From: CBEULR01 sp965544035
GTDB taxonomy: Bacteria; Bacillota; Desulfotomaculia; Desulfotomaculales; Desulforudaceae
Direction of reading: 5' to 3'
NCBI GenBank assembly: GCA_965544035.1
Contig: CBEULR010000010.1
Span: 38,812-102,811 of the forward strand
DNA length: 64,000 bases
The notes below the pieces were generated by a model that had not been told where the DNA came from, searched no databases, and saw only the letters and a list, made by a program, of their open reading frames with translations. Made by a program: the position numbers and the translations under genes. Shown one piece after another: positions 8,312 to 16,823 of the stretch (position 1 is its first letter; each line of letters begins with the position of its first letter).

Positions 8312-8941
8312 TTACCACCCGACATCCAAGTAGGGGTTGTCTATCCGTTCGGCGCCGATGGTCGTCTCGGGGCCATGACCCGGATACACCACCTTCTCAT
8401 CCGGCAGCACCAGCAGTTTCTCCCGGATCGAGCGCATCAGTGTCGTCATGCTACCGCCCGGCAGATCGGTTCGCCCGACGCCGCCGCTAAACAGCGTGTC
8501 GCCGCTGAACACCAGTCCTTCTCCGACCAGGCATATCGAGCCGCGCGTATGCCCGGGGGTATGCACCACCCTAAGTTTGAGCTTCCCCACGGCGATCTCC
8601 TGTCCGTCTTGCAGTTCCATCACCGGTTTGCGGAAGGCAAAACTCCGCCCCATATGAATGGAAAGATTCAGTTCGGGATCGGCAAGCATCACCGCATCCT
8701 CGGCGTGGATCATAACTTCGGCCTCACCATAGGCCAGGAGTTCTTCCAAACCCATGATGTGGTCACCGTGCCCGTGGGTCAGAATTACCTTACTCAGTTT
8801 ATAACCGTAGCGCTCCAGCTCCCGCCGGATAAGGTCGCCATCCGCACCCGGGTCGATCACGGCCGCCCGGCGGGTCTCCGGACACCCGTATAGATAACAG
8901 TTGGTTTGAAGCGGCCCCACGGCCAACCTGGCTATCAGCAC
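8312..8941 (-). CDS. Metallo-beta-lactamase fold hydrolase (glyoxalase II-like)
   Basis: 209 residues from a GTG with GGAGG six bases upstream. The metal-binding signature HGHGDH is at residues 56-61, with further ligands in HTPGHTRGS (about 131), SGDT (about 150) and the C-terminal GHGPETT. Small stand-alone proteins of this type hydrolyse thioesters such as S-lactoylglutathione-like compounds or have other hydrolytic roles; the substrate cannot be told. It follows dtd by 14 bases and is likely in the recJ-relA-dtd transcript. Confidence 0.85.
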   Translation of the reverse strand: MLIARLAVGPLQTNCYLYGCPETRRAAVIDPGADGDLIRRELERYGYKLSKVILTHGHGDHIMGLEELLAYGEAEVMIHAEDAVMLADPELNLSIHMGRSFAFRKPVMELQDGQEIAVGKLKLRVVHTPGHTRGSICLVGEGLVFSGDTLFSGGVGRTDLPGGSMTTLMRSIREKLLVLPDEKVVYPGHGPETTIGAERIDNPYLDVGW

Positions 8942-8955
8942 ACCGGACCTCCCGA

Positions 8956-9405
8956 TTAAAACAGTTTCTTACTGTCCAGAAGCATCGTCACCGGACCGTC
9001 ATTATAGATTTCCACCAGCATGTGCGCCCCAAACACGCCCCGGCTTACCGCCACTCCAAGACCGTCCAGGAGCGCACAATACAGCTCATACAGATCCTGC
9101 GCCTCCTGGCCGGTGGCGGCTGCGGAAAAACCCGGGCGGCGTCCCTTTCGGCAATCGGCATACAGTGTGAACTGGGAAACCACCAGCGCACTCCCTCCAC
9201 AGTCAAGCAGTGAGCGGTTCATCTTGCCGTCGGCATCCTCGAAGATTCGCAGATGTGCCGTTTTTTCCGCCAGGTAGCGGGCATCTTCCGCCGTGTCATC
9301 CCGGCCGACGCCCAGCAGCACGGCGACCCCGCCGGGGATTTCTGCCACACAGCGGCCGTCCACGGAAACTGAAGCCTTGTTCACTCGCTGGATCACCGCA
9401 CGCAC
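8956..9405 (-). CDS. dtd: D-aminoacyl-tRNA deacylase
   Basis: 149 residues, full family length. Removes D-amino acids and misacylated glycine from tRNA. Both active-site motifs are present: SQFTLYAD at about 77-84 and NDGPVT at about 135-140. GTG start three bases after the relA stop; in Firmicutes dtd commonly follows relA, as here. Confidence 0.95.
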   Translation of the reverse strand: MRAVIQRVNKASVSVDGRCVAEIPGGVAVLLGVGRDDTAEDARYLAEKTAHLRIFEDADGKMNRSLLDCGGSALVVSQFTLYADCRKGRRPGFSAAATGQEAQDLYELYCALLDGLGVAVSRGVFGAHMLVEIYNDGPVTMLLDSKKLF

Positions 9406-9408
9406 TGC

Positions 9409-11547
9409 TTAGACCACCCGCCTTACTTCGAATACATCCTTTACCCGGTTGATGCGCTGCATCAGATAACTCAGCTGCTCAAGGTTGCGGATCTCGACCG
9501 TGAGCTCGACCGTCGTCGTCTGCTTCTTATTGCCCCTGGCCGTGACCCAGTTCGCGTGTACCTTCATCTCGGTCAAACAATTCAGCACTTCGAGCAGCAA
9601 ACCGTGACGGTCTAAACCGGTGATCTCCAGCTTCACCTGGAACGGATCGTCAAAGTCCTGGTCCCACATCACCTCTACCAGGCGCTCTTTTTCCCGGTCT
9701 CTCCAGGCAATAATATTGCGACAGTCTTCACGATGTACCGAAATCCCGCGTCCCCTGGTGATGTAACCAACAATCGGATCACCGGGAACCGGGTTGCAGC
9801 AGTGAGCCAGGCGCACAAGCACCTCTCCGACGTCTTTGACCCTGATGCCTTGTGTACTCTTGGACCAGCGCCTGCGTTCGGGCACTACCTCCGGTGCAGG
9901 CTCCGTTTTGACCTGTTCCTTGAGTCTCGCCACCAACCCGTGCGCCGCAATTACACCAAGCCCCACGGCAGCAAACAGATCATCAATCGACTGATAGCTG
10001 TATCGTCTTCCCAGCTCGGCCATCTTGTCGCTGCGCAAGAGCTCGGGATCAACCCCCAGCTTCTTGGCCTCGCGCTCCAGGCTCTCACGGCCGCGCGCTA
10101 TGTTCTCTTCACGCTGTTCCTTCTTGAACCAGTTTCGGATCTTGGTCTTGGCCTGGGAAGTCCTGACCAGCGACAACCAGTCCCGGCTCGGACCGGCCTG
10201 TTTGCTCTTGATAATCTCGACAATATCCCCGTTTTGGAGCCTGTAGTGGAGAGGCACCAGTTTGCCGTTCACCTTGGCGCCGATGCACCGGTGCCCGATA
10301 TCGGTATGAATCCGGTAGGCAAAGTCCAGAGGCACCGACCCCGCCGGAAGTTCCAACACATCTCCTCGCGGCGTAAACACAAACACAACATCCTCGAACA
10401 GGTCAATCTTCAGGGTCTCCATGAACTCACGCGGCTCGCGGAGCTCTTTTTGCCAGTCCAGCATCTGCCTGAGCCAGGCCAGCTTCTCGTCGAATCGTTT
10501 ATCCCCGCGGGAACTCCCCGCTTTGTACCGCCAGTGGGCCGCGATCCCGTACTCGGCCGTACGGTGCATCTCCCAGGTCCGGATCTGAATCTCTAGGAGC
10601 TTGGCTTCAGGACCAATGACGGTGGTATGCAGCGATTGGTACATGTTTGACTTCGGCATGGCGATGAAATCTTTGAACCGACCCGGCACCGGTTTCCATT
10701 CGTTGTGCACCGCACCCAAAGTGGCGTAGCAATCCTTAACCGAGTTGACAATGATTCTTACGCCCATCGCATCGTAGATCTCGCTCAGATCCTTCTGCTG
10801 TTTGACCATTTTCCCGTAAATGCTGTAGAGATTCTTGGCCCGGCCCTGGATGTCGGCCTCGATTCGCATGGCGCCCAGTTTCTCCTCAAGAATGCGCATC
10901 GCCGTGTATATGTAGCGTTCCCGTGTCTCTCTGGTCTGCTGGATCTGCTTCGCGAGGTCGTAGTACCGCTCCGGCTCCAGGAAGTGAAAGGCCTGATCTT
11001 CGAGCTCCCATTTCAGGTGATAAATCCCGAGACGGTGCGCGAGAGGGGCGTAAATCTCCAGCGTTTCCTTGGCGATTTCCTTCTGCTTCGCCTCCGTATG
11101 GTACTTCAGTGTACGCATATTGTGTAAACGGTCGGCCAGCTTGATCAGAATCACACGGATATCCTTCGCCATCGCCAGCAGCATCTTGCGCCAGTTCTCG
11201 GCCTGCTGCTCTTCTTTCGTCCTAAAGGCGAGACGGTGCAGTTTGGTCACACCGTCAACAAGCAGTGCCACCTCATCCCCGAACTCACAGCGGATGGAGC
11301 ACAACTCCATTCCGACGTCTTCAATAACGTCGTGCAGCAGCGCAGCGGCAATAGTCTCCTGATCCAATTCCAAATCGGCCAGGATCGACGCCACAGCCAG
11401 CGGATGGACAATAAAGTCGTCACCCGAAATCCGCTTCTGTTTGCAGTGTGCATCCGAAGCAAACTCATACGCCCGATGCAGTAAATCAAGATCGGCGTGT
11501 GGGTTGTAGAGCCTGACTTTTCTGATAATCTCATCAAACTGCATCAT
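9409..11547 (-). CDS. relA: Bifunctional (p)ppGpp synthetase/hydrolase
   Basis: 712 residues. Makes and degrades the alarmone (p)ppGpp. N-terminal HD hydrolase domain with LLHDVIEDV (about 68-76) and KLADRLHNMRT. The synthetase domain carries GRAKNLYSIYGKM and YQSLHTTVIGP (about 300). TGS domain with VFVFTPRGDVLELPAGS near 390-405, and a C-terminal ACT domain (LEITGLDRHGLLLEVLN). Key residues of both active sites look intact, so it should be bifunctional. Its ATG overlaps the recJ stop by four bases. Confidence 0.96.
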   Translation of the reverse strand: MMQFDEIIRKVRLYNPHADLDLLHRAYEFASDAHCKQKRISGDDFIVHPLAVASILADLELDQETIAAALLHDVIEDVGMELCSIRCEFGDEVALLVDGVTKLHRLAFRTKEEQQAENWRKMLLAMAKDIRVILIKLADRLHNMRTLKYHTEAKQKEIAKETLEIYAPLAHRLGIYHLKWELEDQAFHFLEPERYYDLAKQIQQTRETRERYIYTAMRILEEKLGAMRIEADIQGRAKNLYSIYGKMVKQQKDLSEIYDAMGVRIIVNSVKDCYATLGAVHNEWKPVPGRFKDFIAMPKSNMYQSLHTTVIGPEAKLLEIQIRTWEMHRTAEYGIAAHWRYKAGSSRGDKRFDEKLAWLRQMLDWQKELREPREFMETLKIDLFEDVVFVFTPRGDVLELPAGSVPLDFAYRIHTDIGHRCIGAKVNGKLVPLHYRLQNGDIVEIIKSKQAGPSRDWLSLVRTSQAKTKIRNWFKKEQREENIARGRESLEREAKKLGVDPELLRSDKMAELGRRYSYQSIDDLFAAVGLGVIAAHGLVARLKEQVKTEPAPEVVPERRRWSKSTQGIRVKDVGEVLVRLAHCCNPVPGDPIVGYITRGRGISVHREDCRNIIAWRDREKERLVEVMWDQDFDDPFQVKLEITGLDRHGLLLEVLNCLTEMKVHANWVTARGNKKQTTTVELTVEIRNLEQLSYLMQRINRVKDVFEVRRVV

Positions 11548-14132
11548 CGTTCACCCGGAGCCATTATATCACAGCCCAGCTGTGACGCTAAATCATCGAC
11601 GGGGGCCGTTAGAAAGAACCGCTGTAGTCTGTACAGTTCCTTCTTTATAGTATGAACCCGTCTGAAGGTTGGCGAGTCCGTCAGGAAGCTTTTCCCGGAA
11701 GCAGGGACAAGACCGATCTTGCCGCCGCCCAGATCCTCGGCAAGACCAAGTTCAATCAAAACCGCAAAGGCCGTCCGTACCGTCCAGGGCCCGATGCCGG
11801 CCAGCCTGCCTGCCAGGGCTTTGTACAATCCATCCGCCGAGACCGGCCCTCTCGCCTTTCTGGCTAGTTGAAAAACAAATCCGATCGTCTTGCGATTCGG
11901 AGCCAGCGACTTGAGGATCCGCCAATTCCGGTTGAAGTCTTCCCATGAATAACCCAGCACCAGTCGACTTCCCAGAGCGCGCAGTTCCTCCCACTCTTGA
12001 AAGGTATGCGGGAGGCCCCATACAAAGACGGTATCACCCACATAACCCGCCAGAACATCGGGTGTGCCGATCAACACCCGCATTTCGCCGGAATTGTACC
12101 GGTAACGGCACTCGTCTTTATCATCATCATCCAGCAGGCGATGCAAAAAGGCGGTCTCTCCGGCTGCCTTGCTCATACGGTGCGTCAGGTAAGCCCATAT
12201 GTCTACAACATCCCGGGGGTTCCCGGCAACAACCAGCACCTGCTGTCCGGCATCCACGAATGTCCTCAGGGTTTCTACCCGACACCGGCGCAGCCGGTGA
12301 TCAATGATCCAATGCGCCACCGGCTCAGTGGTTCGCGTCTGCACATTGCCCGCAAAAACGCTTTCCAGCGCTGTAGACAAAAGCTCGTCACCGCGGCTGA
12401 TCCTGATCGCGCGGGACTTTGCTCTCAAAGGCTCCCGGGGGCGCTCGAGTTCGATTGGCGACCCGGACGGTCTCCAGTCTACCAATCTAATCTCGGTGTT
12501 CCGGCGGCCGTTCCATTCGTTGATAATCGGTGTGAAAACAAGGTCCAGACGTTTACAGGCCGTCATCCGCCCCTTCTGCTCGGACGCCCCGAAGGCGATG
12601 CCGCAGATCACATCGTTCCCTTCCCCTACGGCCAGTTTGAGGTGCGTGCCGTTCTTGCCCACCTCACGACAGTCTTTCAGCACCACGTCGCGCAATAGCA
12701 GTACCGGTTCCGGGTTGCCGAACCCCCAGGGTTCCATCCTTTGGATCTCTTCCATTACATCCAAATTAAGGTCCTTTATCGCAACTTCGGCATCGATATC
12801 CAGCACGCGCTCCGCCGATTCCAGGATCTGCGCTGCATCTTCGTTGAGAACCTGCACAAACTCGGGAAGAGTATGCGCCGACAGGGTAAATCCCACAGCC
12901 TGCTTGTGGCCGCCGAAATCGCTGAATAACGGAGAGTGTTTCTTAAACAACTCAAACAGGTTAATCTCCGGCACCCCTCGAGCTGAGCCCCGTGCGATTT
13001 CACCTTCCACACTCAAGAAGGCCACAGGACGCTGCAGTCGTGCGGCAAACCGTGAAGCCAGCACTCCAAGGATTCCGAGATGCCATCCTTCTCCCCAAAA
13101 AACCGGAAACTGCGGCATTTCGGACCAGGCCGCGATCTCGGCCATCGCCTGAGCGGTAATCTCAGCCTCCAGGTGCCGGCGGTGCGTGTTCAGTGAATTC
13201 AGCTCAGCAGCAATCATCGGTGCCTCTGCCGCGTCGGCCAACAAGAGATCGACACCGCGCCGGGCATACCCCACCCGACCGGCCGCATTCAGGCGCGGGG
13301 ACAGAGCATAGGCCAGGTCCCTGACGGTGGGCTCACGGTTAATCCCGGCCGAGGCCAGCAGGGCGCCAAGTCCGGGATTAGACGGGATTCGGCTTAGTCC
13401 TTCACTCACCAGAATCCGGTTTTCCCCGCACAGCGGCACCACATCGGCCACCGTACCCAAGCATACCAACCCCAACAATTCGTCCGCCAACCCTGTCGGA
13501 AGATCGGAACACAAGGCCAGCCCCAGCTTGTATGCTACGCCCACCCCTGCCAAGTGTTTGAACGGATACGGGCAGTCTTTTCGCTTCGGGTTAACGGCCG
13601 GCACGTTCGGCATGCTGCCGTTCGGCTCGTGATGGTCGGTGACCACAACCTCCAATCCGAGTTCCCGCGCCAAATCGATCTCGGCCTTGGCCGAGATACC
13701 GGTGTCAACTGTGATCAGCAAACCGTACCCGTCCTCAACCGCCTGCCGGATGGCTTCGGCGTTTAGCCCGTAACCGAGGGAACGCTCCGGAACTTGGTAC
13801 CCGACCCGTGCACCCAGATGCTGCAGGATCTTTACCATCAAAGCAGTTGCCGTCATGCCGTCAACATCGTAGTCACCGTAAACGAGCACTTTCGTCCCGT
13901 TTTCCAGTGCCTGACGGATCAGGCCCACCGCCTCTCCGAATGATTTCATCCGGTAAGGATCGTATAGATGATCAAGAGACCCCGCGAAGAACATCCGTGC
14001 CTCGGCCGGGGTCAGCACTCCCCGGTTTACTAACAGGCGGGCTGTGAGCGGTGCACAATGCAGTTCCCGGCATAAACGTTCCTCCAACACCGGGTCTCCT
14101 GACTTCACACGCCAATTGGTTGTTAAATGCAA
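11544..14132 (-). CDS. recJ: Single-stranded-DNA-specific exonuclease RecJ, long form
   Basis: About 862 residues. DHH-family 5'-3' single-strand DNA exonuclease of recombination and repair. The N-terminal DHH part carries YGDYDVDGMTATAL (about 86-99), TVDTG and VTDHHE; the DHHA1 domain has FGGHKQAVGFTLS; an OB-fold follows. The last 250-odd residues form an extra C-terminal region seen in Firmicute RecJ proteins. I prefer the TTG at 14132 (GGAG eight bases upstream) over the GTG at 14141. It is first in the recJ-relA-dtd-MBL run, with a four-base overlap to relA. Confidence 0.92.
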   Translation of the reverse strand: MHLTTNWRVKSGDPVLEERLCRELHCAPLTARLLVNRGVLTPAEARMFFAGSLDHLYDPYRMKSFGEAVGLIRQALENGTKVLVYGDYDVDGMTATALMVKILQHLGARVGYQVPERSLGYGLNAEAIRQAVEDGYGLLITVDTGISAKAEIDLARELGLEVVVTDHHEPNGSMPNVPAVNPKRKDCPYPFKHLAGVGVAYKLGLALCSDLPTGLADELLGLVCLGTVADVVPLCGENRILVSEGLSRIPSNPGLGALLASAGINREPTVRDLAYALSPRLNAAGRVGYARRGVDLLLADAAEAPMIAAELNSLNTHRRHLEAEITAQAMAEIAAWSEMPQFPVFWGEGWHLGILGVLASRFAARLQRPVAFLSVEGEIARGSARGVPEINLFELFKKHSPLFSDFGGHKQAVGFTLSAHTLPEFVQVLNEDAAQILESAERVLDIDAEVAIKDLNLDVMEEIQRMEPWGFGNPEPVLLLRDVVLKDCREVGKNGTHLKLAVGEGNDVICGIAFGASEQKGRMTACKRLDLVFTPIINEWNGRRNTEIRLVDWRPSGSPIELERPREPLRAKSRAIRISRGDELLSTALESVFAGNVQTRTTEPVAHWIIDHRLRRCRVETLRTFVDAGQQVLVVAGNPRDVVDIWAYLTHRMSKAAGETAFLHRLLDDDDKDECRYRYNSGEMRVLIGTPDVLAGYVGDTVFVWGLPHTFQEWEELRALGSRLVLGYSWEDFNRNWRILKSLAPNRKTIGFVFQLARKARGPVSADGLYKALAGRLAGIGPWTVRTAFAVLIELGLAEDLGGGKIGLVPASGKSFLTDSPTFRRVHTIKKELYRLQRFFLTAPVDDLASQLGCDIMAPGER

Positions 14133-14163
14133 TACCGGCACTCCGTGGATCGTATTTAGGTTA

Positions 14164-14193
14164 ATTATAGAATGCCGACCAACGAGTACACAA
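14164..14193 (-). promoter_or_regulatory. Promoter of recJ-relA
   Basis: Minus-strand TATAAT (14164-14169), 18-base spacer, weak -35 TTGTGT (14188-14193). Confidence 0.55.
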
Positions 14194-14224
14194 GTGAAGC
14201 GGGCCTGAATCGGCCCGCTTCACT
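14193..14224. terminator. Terminator downstream of the winged-helix gene
   Basis: A perfect 13-base-pair stem AGTGAAGCGGGCC (14193-14205)/GGCCCGCTTCACT (14212-14224), loop TGAATC. A T-rich tail follows on both strands. The stop codon of the minus-strand gene at 14220 lies inside the stem. Confidence 0.8.
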
Positions 14225-14507
14225 GTTTAACCCGATCTTCTTTCAGCATCAGGAACTCCCATCCCAACCTCGTTAAACTGCAAATCTTGCTCTTGCCTTC
14301 TGCGGTTACGTCAACCAGGCCCAGAGCATACAGCTGCATTATGATGTGATCCAACACCGCCCTTTTCACGCGGGAGGTTAAGGACAACTCTTCCTTGTTC
14401 ATTCTGCCCTGATCTCCTAGCGCTTTCAGGACTCGCGTGGCCTCCTCCGGCAGCCTGTGGTCCACTTGCATAAAATATTCTTCAAGTGTAGCCGGACTGC
14501 TGATCAT
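14220..14507 (-). CDS. Small winged-helix-like protein, unknown role
   Basis: 95 residues from an ATG at 14507 behind GAGGAGGTAAGCTCT, an excellent Shine-Dalgarno; the frame is open further upstream without one. The sequence (EEATRVLKALGDQGRMNKEEL, then AVLDHIIMQLYALGLVDVTAEGKSKICSLTRLGWEFL, each quoted in part) reads like a winged helix-turn-helix with a beta-wing at TAEGKSKICSLT. It could be a DNA-binding regulator, but I do not recognise the family. It ends in its own terminator and lies next to the hairpin array on the opposite strand. Confidence 0.6.
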   Translation of the reverse strand: MISSPATLEEYFMQVDHRLPEEATRVLKALGDQGRMNKEELSLTSRVKRAVLDHIIMQLYALGLVDVTAEGKSKICSLTRLGWEFLMLKEDRVKQ

Positions 14508-14649
14508 AGAGCTTACCTCCTCAATTATTGTTAAGTCTAGTATGTACAATTTTGCATTCATTAATAACTAAATAACTACACATATAGAAATTTCCAGCAG
14601 TCTCACTCTCCCAGCCCTTCACATTTCCATCTATTACCACTACTCTGCA

Positions 14650-14678
14650 CTGATAAATCGCCGTGCGGTGGTTATACT
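14650..14678 (+). promoter_or_regulatory. Putative promoter of the hairpin-array RNA
   Basis: Plus-strand CTGATA (14650-14655), 17-base spacer, TATACT (14673-14678), predicting a start near 14685, just where the repeat array begins. The -35 is imperfect (4 of 6). Confidence 0.5.
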
Positions 14679-14684
14679 ACTCAT

Positions 14685-15083
14685 CAAGGGTTCGTAATGG
14701 CCGAGCCAAGACTGCTACCGGGTCTTAACAGGCTCGGTAGTGGTCGGCCAAAGGTTGATATCGGGTCATAACGGCTCGGTATCAGCCGGCGGGAAGAGCA
14801 ATATGGTTTCCCGCAGGCTCGTGAACAGTCCGAACGATTGTTCACGGGTCACAAGGGAATCATATTGTTCGAGCTAAGATCAAAGTTGTTGCCGGAATCT
14901 TGTTTATTCGAGGTGTAGGGTTATTGTCGGTCGAGAGATCGGCAGTAGCTCTCAAGGTAGCTGCTTTGGTCGAGCAAAAGGTTGTCACAGGTTTCGTAAT
15001 GGTCTATGGCAGTCGAAAGATTGTCCTAGGCTACGTAGAGATCTATGGCAGCCCGAGCGAAGGTCATTACGGGCTCCTAACAT
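14685..15083 (+). ncRNA. Candidate structured RNA: tandem array of related hairpins
   Basis: This stretch contains no credible gene. It is built of about eight to ten degenerate units, roughly 39-58 bases apart, most starting with AAAG or AAG. Clear hairpins are: 14711-14720/14735-14744 (10 pairs); 14753-14763/14777-14787 (11 pairs); a long one at 14799-14812/14855-14867 enclosing 14821-14827/14839-14845; 14924-14932/14937-14945 with a GAGA tetraloop; 14982-14989/15005-15012; and 15021-15028/15044-15051. The first two have almost the same loop (GGTCTTAACAGGCT, GGTCATAACGGCT) on completely different but fully paired stems. The last three share arms beginning TTGTC and ending GGCAG. It has a promoter in front and an intrinsic terminator behind. 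I do not match it to a known RNA family. Confidence 0.6.
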
Positions 15084-15115
15084 AAGAAACCCTTCTCGCC
15101 AGAGAAGGGTTTCTT
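15084..15115. terminator. Strong bidirectional terminator
   Basis: Perfect 14-base-pair stem AAGAAACCCTTCTC/GAGAAGGGTTTCTT with loop GCCA. It serves spoIVA on the minus strand (stop two bases away) and would end the hairpin-array transcript on the plus strand. Confidence 0.85.
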
Positions 15116-15117
15116 AC

Positions 15118-16596
15118 TTATATGATGATGCAAATCAGACCACCGCTCCCGTCGTTTACGATTCGCTGCAGAGTCTCCTGCAGTTTAACCTGGGCATTCT
15201 CCGGCATCCGGTGCAGCTTGTTTTGTATTCCCTCGCGGACCAGGTCGTGCAGGGACTTGCCGAAGATTTGGGAATCCCAAATTTCCTTGGGGTTATCCTC
15301 GAATTCGTTCAGGATGTACCTTACCAGTTCCTCACACTGCTTTTCGGTTCCGATAATCGGGGTGATCTCGGTTGTGATGTCGGCCCGGATAACGTGCAGA
15401 GAAGGTGCGCTCGCCTTCAGTCGAACACCGAAGCGATTCCCCTGTCTGATCAGCTCGGGTTCCTCCAGGTTCATCTCATCAAGCCTTGGTGTCACTACAC
15501 CATAACCCGTCTCGCGCACCTCCTGCAGCGCAGTAGCCACCTTGTCATACTCACGCTTGGCCACGGCCAGTTCCTTAACCAGCCGAAACAGGTCGTGGTC
15601 GCCCGAAATGTCAAACCCGGTCTGCTCCTTGATGATTTCGTGGAACAGTCCCGCTCGAGCACTCATCGATATGTTGGCCGTTCCCGTTCCCATATTCATT
15701 TCCTCAAGAATGACTTCTTCCACAAAGTCGTTTTCAGCCAGCATCGCGGTAGCCGTTTCTATATCGCGAACCCGGTGAACCCGCTGAATCGCTTGACGCA
15801 CCGCCGACTCAAACTTGGTCCGCAGCCAGTGCTGTACGTCCAGTTCTTCAATCCATTTCGGAATATCGATGTTAACCTCGGTGACGTTGAATTCCAGCAG
15901 GATCTCCTTCAAGATTTTCACAATGTCTGATTGCGTCATTTCGGCACAATCAAGCGGCAGCACGGGGATATCATATTTGTCCCGCAGTTCTTCGGCCAGC
16001 TGGACGGTCTCCAGGGCATGCGGCCGCGTAGAGTTCAAGACCACGACAAACGGCTTGTTGATTTCATTTAGCTCGTTGATAACCCGTTCCTCGGCCTCCA
16101 CATAATTCTCCCGCGGAATATCCGTGATGCTGCCGTCGGTGGTCACCACCACCCCGATTGTCGAATGCTCGGTAATCACTTTCCTGGTGCCGATTTCAGC
16201 CGCCTCTTCAAACGGGATCGGCTCCTCGAACCAAGGCGTGGTCACCATTCGCGGCCCGTCTTCTTCCTCGAAGCCCAGGGCACCTTCAACCCGGTAGCCC
16301 ACATTGTCCACCAAACGTACGTTCATCTTCAGGTTTTGGCCGACGATTATCTCTACCGCCTCATCGGGAACAAACTTGGGTTCGGTGGTCATTACCGTAC
16401 GACCGGCGCCGCTCTGCGGCAGTTCGTCGCGTGTTCTTTCCTTGTCGTATACGTTCTTGATGTTTGGAATCACCATCAGTTCCATAAATCTCTTGATAAA
16501 GGTCGACTTTCCGGTACGTACCCCCCCGACCACTCCGATATAGATATCTCCGCCCGTGCGTTCCGCAATGTCGCGAAAAATATCGAGCTGTTCCAT
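15118..16596 (-). CDS. spoIVA: Stage IV sporulation protein A
   Basis: 492 residues, full length. SpoIVA is the ATP-hydrolysing scaffold on which the spore coat is built around the forespore. Walker A is GVVGGVRTGKST at residues 21-32, and a switch-like DNVGYRVEGALG lies near 117. The C terminus ends in the hydrophobic GGLICIII that anchors the protein to the forespore surface in known SpoIVA. ATG start behind AAAGGGGGG. A sigma-E-like promoter is at 16736-16763. Its presence shows the organism is, or recently was, a spore former. Confidence 0.97.
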   Translation of the reverse strand: MEQLDIFRDIAERTGGDIYIGVVGGVRTGKSTFIKRFMELMVIPNIKNVYDKERTRDELPQSGAGRTVMTTEPKFVPDEAVEIIVGQNLKMNVRLVDNVGYRVEGALGFEEEDGPRMVTTPWFEEPIPFEEAAEIGTRKVITEHSTIGVVVTTDGSITDIPRENYVEAEERVINELNEINKPFVVVLNSTRPHALETVQLAEELRDKYDIPVLPLDCAEMTQSDIVKILKEILLEFNVTEVNIDIPKWIEELDVQHWLRTKFESAVRQAIQRVHRVRDIETATAMLAENDFVEEVILEEMNMGTGTANISMSARAGLFHEIIKEQTGFDISGDHDLFRLVKELAVAKREYDKVATALQEVRETGYGVVTPRLDEMNLEEPELIRQGNRFGVRLKASAPSLHVIRADITTEITPIIGTEKQCEELVRYILNEFEDNPKEIWDSQIFGKSLHDLVREGIQNKLHRMPENAQVKLQETLQRIVNDGSGGLICIII

Positions 16597-16735
16597 TTTG
16601 ACAACTTCCCCCCTTTAATATTGAAGGTTCATTTTTTAGGTACACTCCCAGGCAGTCTAAACTGTTACGCATCCCCCCCGGGACAACCCCTTTGGGATGA
16701 TGAATTTTTTTCCATAGGTGGACATTAACACTATA

Positions 16736-16763
16736 TATATATGAACGGGGGGAGCTAATATAC
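16736..16763 (-). promoter_or_regulatory. Sigma-E-like promoter of spoIVA
   Basis: Minus-strand GTATATT (16757-16763), 13-base spacer, CATATATA (16736-16743). This fits the mother-cell sigma-E consensus (KMATATT / CATACAMT) at the -35 and most of the -10, and spoIVA is sigma-E dependent in Bacillus. Confidence 0.6.
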
Positions 16764-16770
16764 CGCTCCA

Positions 16771-16805
16771 AAAAGAAAAATCCCACCCTTTTGGCGGGTG
16801 GGATT
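16771..16805 (-). terminator. Terminator of the BioD/DRTGG gene
   Basis: Minus-strand ten-base-pair stem (16796-16805 with 16779-16788), loop GCCAAAA, then TTTCTTTTT. Confidence 0.85.
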
Positions 16806-16823
16806 CTTATTTGCTTCGGCTTG

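Noticed and set aside
14685..15083. CRISPR array
   Set aside because: Units are degenerate, there are no constant repeats with unique spacers, and no cas genes are present in the window.
14900..15085. A 61-codon open frame on the plus strand in the hairpin array
   Set aside because: TTG start with no Shine-Dalgarno; the frame is a by-product of the repeat units, and pairing explains the sequence better.
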